The translations under genes and the position numbers were made by a program. This document shows, in pieces, positions 1-5,139 of a DNA stretch of 5,139 nucleotides (its first letter is position 1; every line of letters starts with the position of its first letter). This DNA comes from JBFMHD01 sp040752395 [NCBI: Candidatus Hydrogenedentota bacterium] (lineage in GTDB: Bacteria; JBFMHD01), in assembly GCA_040752395.1 (NCBI GenBank), contig JBFMHD010000198.1, positions 1 to 5,139 of the forward strand, written 5' to 3'. Below the pieces are notes generated by a model. The model was not told the origin of the DNA and searched no databases. It saw only the letters and a list, made by a program, of their open reading frames with translations.

Positions 1-1
1 C

Positions 2-259
2 ATCTATCGATGCAGAGCCAATGTTCCCGGCACCATCCTTACACCGAACCGTTATCGTATGTTCTCCTTCCACTAAACCCAAACCCCCAACCCCTAACCC
101 CTGTATTATTATATACTCTCCATCATCGATTTTATACGCAGTCTCTACTACACCTGTTAGATTGTCTGTTGCATTAATTGTAAACGGAGTTTGTGAGGTT
201 ACAAACGTCGGATTTGAACTGTATTTCGGATCTCCGATATCAATTGAGATTACAGGCGG
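2..259 (-). other. OmpL47-like repeat 3, leaving the window (residues 1627-1712)
   Basis: PPVISIDIGDPKYSSNPTFV (1627-1646) and TSQTPFTINATDNLTGV form the usual OmpL47-like opening. AYKIDDGEYIIIQ (1667-1679) is the first strand of the hairpin. EGEHTITVRCKDGAGN (1690-1705) is the DxxGN half, and the module runs off the window at residue 1712. Between them, where relatives have a strand like 'y.gpftl', this copy has GLGVGGLGL (1680-1688). That stretch is encoded by the telomere-like G-rich tract at 78-101. The codons stay in frame through it. Confidence 0.75.
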
Positions 260-3200
260 AGTTAAGTCTATGATAAACGATACTGAAACACTCGTCTGGT
301 TACCAACTAAATCTGTTGCTGTGATTGTCTCTGTATATATCCCTTCAGAAGTATAAGGACTATTATCACCTGTGATAACTATGTTCTCTACAGGCGTGTA
401 ATTATCTGATACTGTAATGTTCAAAGTTACAGACTGATTAGTCGGCGTAGTAACAGGCTCAATACTTAATACAGGTGGTGAATTATCTACTATAAGGCTT
501 AGAATTTTTGTGGTCTCTACATTGCCAATAACGTCTATCGCAAGGTACTGAAAATAATATATCCCTTCGCTTGTTATATTAATTGGCGTTGTATAGGTTA
601 TGTATTCACTACTATTGATGCTGTATTCTATACTACTTACACCAAGACCGATGCCATCACCGTAATTTATAAGATCATCTATAGCTGATAGTGTAATTGA
701 AGTTGCTGATGTTATGTACACTGCTGTCTGCGATTCAAAATATGGTGCACTAAAACTAACTGTGGTTCGTGGTGCCTGGATATCATGAATTACTTCAAAC
801 CGAGCAGAATGTAATTCAGTAATATGACCCAAAAAATCCTTGGCTGATACTACTAATCTCCAGAATCCGTCATCAAGTGTTAAGGGTTCAATTATTTCAC
901 CATTTGTAACATTAATTACAGTACTCTCTTCAAGGTCTATAAGATAAGATATCACTGTCGGATTATTGTCAAAATTATCTATTACCGAAAAATCTATCAC
1001 AATAGAATCCTGAAGAGCTACATAACTCTTTGCACCAGGAGATTCAATCACAATCTCAGGTGCTTTATTATCAATTGTAACAACAACTGTTGAATCAGCC
1101 TGATTGCCTAACAAGTCCCGGGCACTAAAAACAAGTGTATGAAGACCTTCAGTAACAGGAACATCAGGAGAACTAAATTTTAACATGCCAACACCAGCAT
1201 CACTTGCTGACGCAGTAACAGGTGTAAGAGAAGTAATGTATGTCATACTTGCTTTCTTGTAACGCGGTTCACCTATTGAAACCACAAGTCCCGGTGCGGT
1301 ATTATCCACCCATAGATTCACGCTCTGTCTTGGCTCAACGTTCCCAAACTTATCCATTGACCAGTATTGAATAATGTGCTTGCCATCACTCAAGCCCTGT
1401 AATGTAAATGTTTCTTTATACTCATATTCAAACATTGTATCAACTAAATAGCAGATACTCTTTACACCATAGCCAGCATTATCTCCAATCGTATATAGGT
1501 CATCGATAGTATTGAATGTAAATCTGGTCATTGTTGTAACAAACGTATCGCCTGGTGACTGTCCATCTACACCACCTGTTGCTTGAGGTGATCCGATGAT
1601 GAGGGATGTTCTTGCTGGCTGGATGTCTGCCGGAGCCAGACTAACCTCAATCATAGAACTGTAATTCATCCCAGCTGATGCAAAAATGTATAATAAGCCG
1701 GTATCAAGCGTTCCTTCGGCAGAACTAATCTCAAGATTTATGGCTCGTTCTTCCCCTCTTTGTAAACATATATTACGTTCCTTTAAAACAGTATGTATAC
1801 CCTCAGGAATTATTGAAAAAAACGTATCTAACAAAAAGCTCACTGATGAAACACCATCTAAAGGATTCTTTACAGGAATAGAAACATTAGTTATTCCTCC
1901 AATCGGCGAATAATATACTACAGTTTCACTTGCAAGCGAATAGTTGTTATCTTCATCACTTTCTTTAACCGTGTTTTGCGGATCAATCAATGCTTTAAAA
2001 AAAGTTTTGTTCATCGAAGAACTCCACGGTATATCCATAAAAATATTTAAAGTATCACCAGGATTAAACACCGGGATAGTTTTTATTCCTATCATTTCTT
2101 CTTCCTGGAAGAACCCGAATTCAGTTCTTCGAAATTCTACTGTAAAGTTCTCTGCAGGCAATGAACCATCGTTTGCCATCTGGAATTCAAGCTCTCTTGT
2201 TTCTGCCTCAGTTGTTGTATGAATACTCATACCTCTTGCTTCTAAATCAGCGATTTCTGTGCTTAAATGAAGATAAACATCAAATGGCGTAGTATCTATA
2301 TTAACGCCGTAAAAATCTATCCTGACTAAAATATTCTCGTTTTCTTTCAAAGGCGCGATTATAATAATTTCTACACTATCCTCCTCGTTTTCAGCTAATA
2401 AGAACTGGGTTTCGGTCATTGTTATCTGCCATCCATCAGGGATTAAACCACCCAATCGTGCTTCAATAAGAGTTCTCTCTTCCCTGTAAGTTCTTATAGG
2501 TATATATGTCCTGTATCTTTTACCGCCCCAGACTCTAATGTATCTCACACAATTATGAACAGCATTATTACTATAATTGGTCTCTATTATTTTTCTTGGA
2601 GATATCGCCGGATTAACTTCTACGTCATAGTTTGCATCCCAGTTTGGTACGATGAACGTATGTATATATGTATCTCCTGGCCCAAGGTTACCGATGTTTA
2701 TTATGTGATCAGGTCTGCCAGGCGGTGGCAGCCAGGGTAACCCTGCACCCCACCACGTAGCCCTTAATCGCAATAAAACATTCTCTGCTAATGCACCACC
2801 AATATTATCAACCATTGCTTTTACCTCAACCCATTGTACACCAGGACGATAGTATACCCTTCTTGGTATTACCCAGACAACTCGTAAATCAGGATAAACT
2901 TTTATTGTTATTACTTTATCATCAATACTTGAGTTACCATCGCCATCTTCAACTTTAAGCCAGTATCTAAACTGGCTTGTTCCAGCTGGACCACCATTTA
3001 TAATAGTATCTGTTGTTATGGCTTCTTTAATTAATACATCATTTAATTCGCTAAATATACCATCTCCATTATCCATATACCATTTATAATTTAACGGCCT
3101 TGTATCGCCAAGCAATTGGTCAGGGTCAAAAGACGCAGAGCCGTCAAGTATAACTTTTACATTTTGCGGATTGTTTAATGTAACGTCACTGCCAGCATTG

Positions 3201-5137
3201 GCAACCGGCGTTCTGTTAAAATAGATGCTCTTGCTATCCATACTGATATTTCCTGCAAAATCATATACCCTCAAAATCAAATCGCCTTTTCGAAGCGGTA
3301 TCACATTCGCATTAATGATACCTATTACTCCACCTGATAAAACGTTATTAGAACCAATTGAAATCAAATATGTATCCCCTGTTTCTCCTTTTATAAAAAG
3401 TTCAAAACACATAAGGTCAGAATCCCTTACCTCACCAGTCACAGTCTTTGAATCCGTTATTATCTCTTCATTAACCGGCTCATCTATTCTTACAGTAGGC
3501 GGTATTTTTGAGGTGTCTGTTATGATAAACCTGTTCTCTTTAATCGAAAAAAATATATTACCTGCATTGTCAATAACTATGACATCGACGTAATAATTTA
3601 CCATAGGATTTAAAATACCTTCTGCGTTAAAAAAATAACTTTGATCAGACGTTATTTTTGTATCCGTTGAATAAACAATATTATTGAATAAATCATCTGT
3701 ACCTATAATTATTCTATATCCTTTCTGTCCAAACTTTTGAGGTTGATCAAAGTCCCAGGATATTGTTATATTGTAATTACTTAAAGTTTGAGGCGGTAGT
3801 TGACCATTTATGTATATCGGGTCAGGTACCGCATCTTTCCCTGGTATAGCTATTATAAAATATTCTGTTCCACTACTCCATCCACTCCATTTATTACCAT
3901 TGTCCCTTGTTCTTATTCTTACGTAATACTTACCTTCAGCAAGATAAAATGGAATGTCAAACCAGGTATCAGAAGAGTTTACAACTCCTGAAGTGTAAAA
4001 AATATTCGTAAAGTTCGTGTCATTTGATAACTGAAGTTCAAAACCATTTTGCGTACCGTTATATTTGTCGATAAATTCCCAGGATACTGTTTTTAGTGTA
4101 TTAGTGTCAAACGTCTGCGGGAACGTAAGCCCGTTTATCCGCAGGTTTTGCGGTGGCTCAGGAGCTGGATTATTATCAACTTTGTATTTCCTTATGCTGT
4201 TTACTCCTTCCTGGATTGAATCAAACGGCTTCACCCTGATATAAACATCCTCGGGTTCTGTCAGTGCAATGCTGTCTGCAACTGAATCCCAGACAAATAA
4301 ATGCGGAACACCGTAATTATCTGACGAAAGATTTGTCTTCCCCTCGCTTCCTGTTCCTGTCTTTTCTGTAAGACTTTTATAATTTACACCATCTAAGCTG
4401 TATTCAATGCTTATGCTCAGGTTTTCATTCTCACGGTCAGTCAGGTAATAGTTAATGCTAACATCACCTTCATAAACATCCAAATCATCAGGCATTAAAT
4501 TATCTGCATTGTATAACGCATTGATTTCATCCTGAGATAATTGTCTGTTGTAAACACCAAAATCATCATAGATACCGTACAGATTGATCTTTGGGTTCCA
4601 ACAGGATAAACGTGGATAATAATTTACATATAGCTCGCCTGAATAATTATAACTGGCAATAAATGTAGTATTTTCATAGATTTTCATACCATCAGGACCC
4701 CATGTAAAAGTAATCATTATCGGAATCCCATTAGTATTAAAAAATTTAGAATCATTATTAAATGCAATCGTAGGTCGACCAGGAATAAAAAATTCCTGCA
4801 TGAGAAAATATAGTTGCATTTTACTAAAAGATGCATCTGGACCATAATATATATCTTGCCAAATTTTTGGATAGTCATTAGTTTTGCCTGACCCCATCCT
4901 GAACATCGAGCCTGCTTGTTCTGGTATTACCCAAAAAGTAACTGAACCAACGCTTATATCGAATTTGTCAGTTGGGAAATAGATGTATCTTAGTTCATCC
5001 ACATCCATACCCTCATTAAATACTGCATCCGCATATTTCTGCGAGTAGTTCATTGTTCCAACAGTATAATTTTTGTCTATAGGGTCAAACAAAGTATTAT
5101 TGTATAAGCTTGTAACTCGGCTCTGCCAGAGATTTGC
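2..5137 (-). CDS. Giant multidomain extracellular/surface protein, internal fragment (partial at both ends)
   Basis: The minus-strand frame from base 5137 to base 2 is open for 1712 codons. In DNA this AT-rich that cannot be chance, and the translation is coherent protein throughout. Neither start nor stop lies in the window, so signal peptide, anchor and full length are unknown. The fragment is a string of beta-sandwich modules: LamG-like lectin (residues 1-213), Ig-like (219-322), two FN3-like (326-430, 437-542), Ig-like (546-644), PKD (645-749), CARDB (750-866), NEW3-like (886-958), CARDB (962-1073), NEW3-like (1075-1168), then OmpL47/Ig-like repeats to 1712. It has only six cysteines, no hydrophobic membrane segment and no enzyme motif. 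Families of this make-up are exported adhesins, carbohydrate-binding proteins or stalk proteins, so a cell-surface adhesive or structural role is inferred. It fills the window, so operon context is not visible. Four A7 runs on the plus strand do not break the frame. I recognise the architecture but no named gene. Confidence 0.95.
78..101 (-). repeat. Telomere-like G-rich tract, predicted G-quadruplex on the coding strand
   Basis: On the minus (coding) strand this segment reads as G-runs of 4, 4, 5 and 3, separated by TTA, TT and TTT. That fits the standard intramolecular quadruplex rule (four runs of at least three G, loops of 1-7). It is an imperfect tandem repeat of about 6-8 bases resembling telomeric GGGTTA. 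It is translated in frame as alternating Gly and Leu/Val. The gene is otherwise AT-rich with no comparable G-runs noticed, so the tract stands out sharply in composition. If it folds in the mRNA or DNA it could slow transcription or translation; that effect is inference. Confidence 0.85.
263..478 (-). other. Short Ig-like repeat (residues 1554-1625)
   Basis: PPVLSIEPVTTPTNQSVTLN (1554-1573) followed by ITVSDN begins a compact bacterial Ig-like unit of about 72 residues. It carries the strand ENIVITGDN, then EGIYTETITATDLVGN (1598-1613) and the closing strand VSVSFIIDLTPP. The SEGIYT...DLVGN half matches the OmpL47-like repeat just before it, so the two share an ancestor. It is threonine/serine-rich, typical of exported stalk repeats. 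Confidence 0.65.
482..772 (-). other. OmpL47-like repeat 2 (residues 1456-1552)
   Basis: PRTTVSFSAPYF (1456-1467) then VYITSATSITLSAIDD shows the same opening as the other OmpL47-like repeats. GVSSIEYSINSSEYITYTTP is the complete 'GV.sieYsIn...w..Y..p' hairpin, and EGIYYFQYLAIDVIGNVE (1524-1541) is the second half, with the diagnostic GNVE. It ends at VDNSPP (1550-1555). This copy carries a longer DDLINYGDGIGLGV loop with Asp and Gly residues, a possible but unproven calcium site. Confidence 0.75.
782..1060 (-). other. Bacterial Ig-like repeat (residues 1360-1452)
   Basis: PEIVIESPGAKSYVALQDSI (1360-1379) starts an Ig-like repeat of the 'P.I.I.sP..g..y...dsi.i.f.v.D' type. It continues IDFSVIDNFDNNPTVISYLI and ends DDGFWRLVVSAKDFLGH (1422-1438), a variant of the DxxGN turn with His in place of Asn. 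A closing strand ARFEVIHD follows. No cysteine is present. The role is probably a spacer. Confidence 0.6.
1067..1294 (-). other. Short OmpL47-related repeat lacking a hairpin (residues 1282-1357)
   Basis: The start, SIGEPRY (1287-1293) then TYITSLTP (1299-1306), closely resembles IGDPKY and TFVTSQTP in the module at the low-coordinate end of the window. The end, EGLHTLVFSARDLLGN (1330-1345), is the common DxxGN half. Between them the 'Y.ID.G.w..y..pf.l' hairpin seen in the full-length repeats is missing and replaced by KFSSPDVPV, making the module about 15 residues shorter. The reading frame is intact, so this is a shortened module and not a break in the gene. Confidence 0.6.
1301..1621 (-). 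other. OmpL47-like repeat 1 (residues 1173-1279)
   Basis: QPARTSLIIGSP (1173-1184), TRFTFNTIDD and GYGVKSICYLVD match the OmpL47-type beta-module pattern '.P.Tt...GsP.y.....vtt.T.ftl.a.Dd.sGV.s..Y.iD'. FTLQGLSDGKHIIQYWSMDK followed by FGNVE (1244-1268) is the hallmark second half ('ftl.gl.DGtHtIeY.SvDnaGNvE'). It ends at the linker VDNTAP (1277-1282). Despite the name, single copies in giant bacterial proteins act as Ig-like spacers or adhesion units rather than membrane barrels. Confidence 0.75.
1634..1915 (-). other. Unassigned beta module, possibly NEW3-like (residues 1075-1168)
   Basis: The stretch SPIGGITNVSIPVKN (1077-1091) is followed by SSVSFLLDTFF and IPEGIHTVL (1110-1118). Then comes a polar turn RGEER (1127-1131) with the strand INLEISS, and a last strand SMIEVSLA. 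The 'IPEGI...l...xxxLxrGEExxixLexs' spacing parallels the NEW3-like module at 2264-2482, so it may be a second copy of that fold. I cannot name the family with confidence. Its one cysteine is C1124. Confidence 0.4.
1919..2254 (-). other. CARDB module 2 (residues 962-1073)
   Basis: IADLEARGMSI (962-972) opens the unit. ELEFQMANDGSLPAENFTVEF matches the CARDB 'vtvtVxNxGxxpaxnfxVxf' pattern. IPVFNPGDTLNIFMDIPW corresponds to 'IpxLxpGxsxxvxxxw', and FKALIDPQNTVKESDEDNN (ending at N1065) is the near-consensus 'vxalvDpxnxvxEsdEdNN' tail. It is closer to the family consensus than CARDB module 1 and lacks that module's Trp/Pro loop. An adhesion or spacer role is typical of the family. Confidence 0.85.
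2264..2482 (-). other. NEW3-like beta module (residues 886-958)
   Basis: LGGLIPDGWQITMTETQFLL (895-914) followed by ENEEDSVEIIIIAP resembles the NEW3/NPCBM-associated pattern: 'lPxGWxvxlxxxxfxLxpgexxxvxlxvxvP'. The module then runs through VRIDFYGVN into FDVYLHLS (952-959). These small beta sandwiches often sit beside CARDB modules in surface proteins, as here. The match is by pattern only, so the family name is tentative. Confidence 0.5.
2483..2545 (-). other. Basic inter-module linker (residues 865-885)
   Basis: The segment joining CARDB module 1 to the next module carries seven Arg/Lys (R865, R868, K873, R874, R876, R882, R885) and several tyrosines, with no acidic residue. This is unlike the rest of this acidic protein. 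It could be an extended strand contacting anionic polymer or a protease-sensitive hinge, or simply the last strand of the preceding domain. The sequence alone does not decide. Confidence 0.45.
2540..2890 (-). other. CARDB module 1 (residues 750-866)
   Basis: DLRVVWVIP (750-758) starts a CARDB ('cell adhesion related domain found in bacteria') unit. WVEVKAMVDNIGGALAENVLLRLRA follows the family pattern 'vxvxatVxNxGxxxaxnvxVrf'. INIGNLGPGDTYIHTFIVP (813-831) matches 'xxIxxLxpGdsxtvxfxw', and IIETNYSNN (850-858) is the closing 'vxExnexNN' motif. An unusual Trp/Pro-rich loop (residues 795-809: WWGAGLPWLPPPGRP) is inserted in the hairpin before the INIGNL strand. CARDB modules are Ig-fold adhesion or spacer units; the exposed aromatic loop could contact a ligand, but that is inference. 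Confidence 0.82.
2891..3205 (-). other. PKD module (residues 645-749)
   Basis: The opening VANAGSDVTL (645-654) and ILDGSASFDPD (663-673) are the standard PKD signature ('aNAGpDqtv....v.LdGSaSxDPD'). LNYKWYMDNGDG (682-693) corresponds to the 'xxYxWdfGDG' core. The end, YWLKVEDGDGNSS (725-737), matches the 'xtLtVxDxdGnsS' motif, with acidic loop D731/D733/N735. PKD modules are beta sandwiches of secreted and surface proteins, used as spacers or for protein or polysaccharide contacts. This is the most confidently assigned module in the window. Confidence 0.88.
3206..3502 (-). other. Bacterial Ig-like module (residues 546-644)
   Basis: PPTVRIDEPVNEEIITDSKT (546-565) is a typical start of a bacterial Ig-like repeat ('P.v.i..P.....t.s..v.v.G.v.D'), followed by VTGEVRDSDLMCFELFI. 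The module ends with KGDLILRVYDFAGN (617-630) and a last strand KSIYFNRTP. The DxxGN turn followed by a closing beta strand is shared with most modules of this protein. It has a single cysteine (C577). Its function is presumed to be structural, holding the FN3 pair apart from the PKD module. Confidence 0.65.
3512..3829 (-). other. Fibronectin type III-like module 2 (residues 437-542)
   Basis: The entry linker VPDPIYINGQLPPQTL (437-452) closely parallels the INGLTFPQTF entry of the preceding FN3 module, which suggests the two arose by duplication. It continues with ITISWDFDQPQ, GYRIIIGTDDLFNNIVYST and a final NYYVDVIVIDNAGN (residue 527 is the last Asn). SWDF corresponds to the B strand, YRIIIGTDxxF to the C strand and YYVDVIVID to the F strand. 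It lacks the WSxWS box; DNAGN takes its place, linking it to the Ig-like repeats further on. No cysteine is present. Confidence 0.7.
3848..4162 (-). other. Fibronectin type III-like module 1 with WSGWS box (residues 326-430)
   Basis: After a proline-rich entry (PEPPQNLRINGL, 326-337) come TVSWEF, then FELQLSNDTNF, then KYYVRIRTRD and EYFII. These are the FN3 strands in order: a B-strand tryptophan in SW, a C-strand with the xxYELQxSxDxxF pattern, and an F-strand YYVRIRxxD. Just before the last strand sits WSGWS (417-421), the same tryptophan-arginine ladder motif known from FN3 modules of cytokine receptors and seen in some bacterial FN3 units; alternating arginines R408, R410 and R412 lie in the F strand ahead of it. 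The likely role is a rigid spacer or a protein/glycan contact module. Confidence 0.75.
4172..4483 (-). other. Ig-like beta-sandwich module (residues 219-322)
   Basis: The module starts with an acidic strand, LDVYEGDVSINYYLTDREN (219-237), followed by ISIEYSLDGVNYKSL. The middle carries HLFVWDSVAD and the last strands VYIRVKPFDS, ending at the linker VDNNPAPEPP (320-329). The pattern 'GDVxIxYxLtDxExxxLsIxxeYSxDGxxY ... fxWDSxad ... vyIRvxpxD' recurs in large bacterial surface proteins as an FN3/Ig-like unit. I cannot assign a specific family name. It probably acts as a spacer between the lectin module and the FN3 pair. Asp/Glu clusters may bind calcium, but no defined calcium motif is present. 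Confidence 0.6.
4499..5137 (-). other. LamG / concanavalin A-like lectin module (residues 1-213)
   Basis: This is the first module visible in the fragment, and its beginning may lie upstream of the window. It shows the usual landmarks of the LamG-3/ConA-like jelly-roll fold. A segment YADAVFNEGMDVDELRYIYF (35-54) stands where the family has a 'KFG.ALxFDGxDDYV' motif. It is followed by SVTFWVIP (65-72), matching the family's 'xxEFWIKP' strand. ITFTWGPDGMKIYENTT (142-158) matches the 'vAFTWDGKTMKLYVNGT' strands. It closes with DDFGVYNRQLSQDEINALY (191-209), the highly characteristic terminal helix-like motif of this family. Such modules bind glycans or proteins, or act as adhesive caps; the ligand here is unknown. 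The only cysteine is C179, so no internal disulfide is possible. Confidence 0.85.
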
Positions 5138-5139
5138 AA

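Noticed and set aside
78-101. A true telomere or replicon end
   Set aside because: The tract is only about four units long, lies inside an intact reading frame, and has ordinary coding sequence on both sides. It is telomere-like in base pattern only.
21-356. Plus-strand open frame of 111 codons (and similar ones at 1686-1913, 1944-2222, 2555-2740, 3225-3593, 3800-3991)
   Set aside because: All lie antisense to the continuous 1712-codon minus-strand frame. Their translations show no domain pattern, and several are Ser/Ile/Val-rich mirror images of the beta-strand codons opposite. They are shadows.
3547-3553. Homopolymer A7 runs (also near 1816-1822, 1997-2003 and 3629-3635) as possible frameshifts or phase-variation sites
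   Set aside because: The protein reads sensibly in the same frame before and after each run, and A7 runs are expected in AT-rich DNA. No break is visible.
2-5137. Promoters, terminators, riboswitches, tRNA genes, CRISPR arrays or IS elements inside the window
   Set aside because: Every base from 2 to 5137 is within the coding frame. I saw no direct-repeat arrays, no strong hairpin followed by a T-run, and no transposase motifs on either strand.
4499-5137. A glycoside hydrolase or other enzyme at the lectin-like end
   Set aside because: The jelly-roll fold is shared with some glycosidases, but no ExDxE-type or other catalytic motif is present. The closing DDFGVYNRQLSQDEI motif is that of non-catalytic LamG-type modules.

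Overview
The whole window is the inside of one very large protein-coding gene on the minus strand. Reading the complement from base 5137 down to base 2 gives 1712 consecutive codons without a stop. The frame leaves the window at both ends, so neither the start codon nor the stop codon is here. I see no second gene, RNA gene, promoter, terminator, insertion sequence or CRISPR array. The plus-strand open frames (for example 21-356 and 3225-3593) are antisense shadows of this gene.

The product is a mosaic surface or secreted protein, built almost entirely of beta-sandwich modules of about 70-120 residues. In protein order (high to low coordinate) I read: a LamG/concanavalin A-like lectin module (4499-5137); an Ig-like module (4172-4483); two fibronectin type III-like modules (3848-4162, 3512-3829); an Ig-like module (3206-3502); a PKD module (2891-3205); a CARDB module (2540-2890); a basic linker (2483-2545, overlapping the end of the CARDB module); a NEW3-like module (2264-2482); a second CARDB module (1919-2254); a further NEW3-like beta module (1634-1915); and a C-terminal run of OmpL47-like and Ig-like repeats (1621 down to 2) that continues out of the window. 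Residue numbers below count from the first complete codon (bases 5137-5135 = residue 1), not from the true start of the protein. No catalytic motif was found. The likely role is adhesion, carbohydrate binding, or a long stalk or matrix component outside the cell; this is inferred from the domains alone.

The window suggests an AT-rich bacterium using the standard code, perhaps an uncultivated anaerobic or environmental lineage, since giant LamG/FN3/CARDB/OmpL47 mosaics are frequent in such genomes. An archaeon cannot be excluded. No taxonomic marker is present, so this is a weak inference.

The most unusual local feature is a telomere-like G-rich tract on the coding strand (complement of 78-101). 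It has four G-runs of 3-5 separated by 2-3 T/A bases, a textbook G-quadruplex pattern. It encodes a Gly/Leu/Val stretch where the related repeats carry a normal beta strand. No complete new system is visible; the window is best described as an internal piece of a giant modular surface protein.
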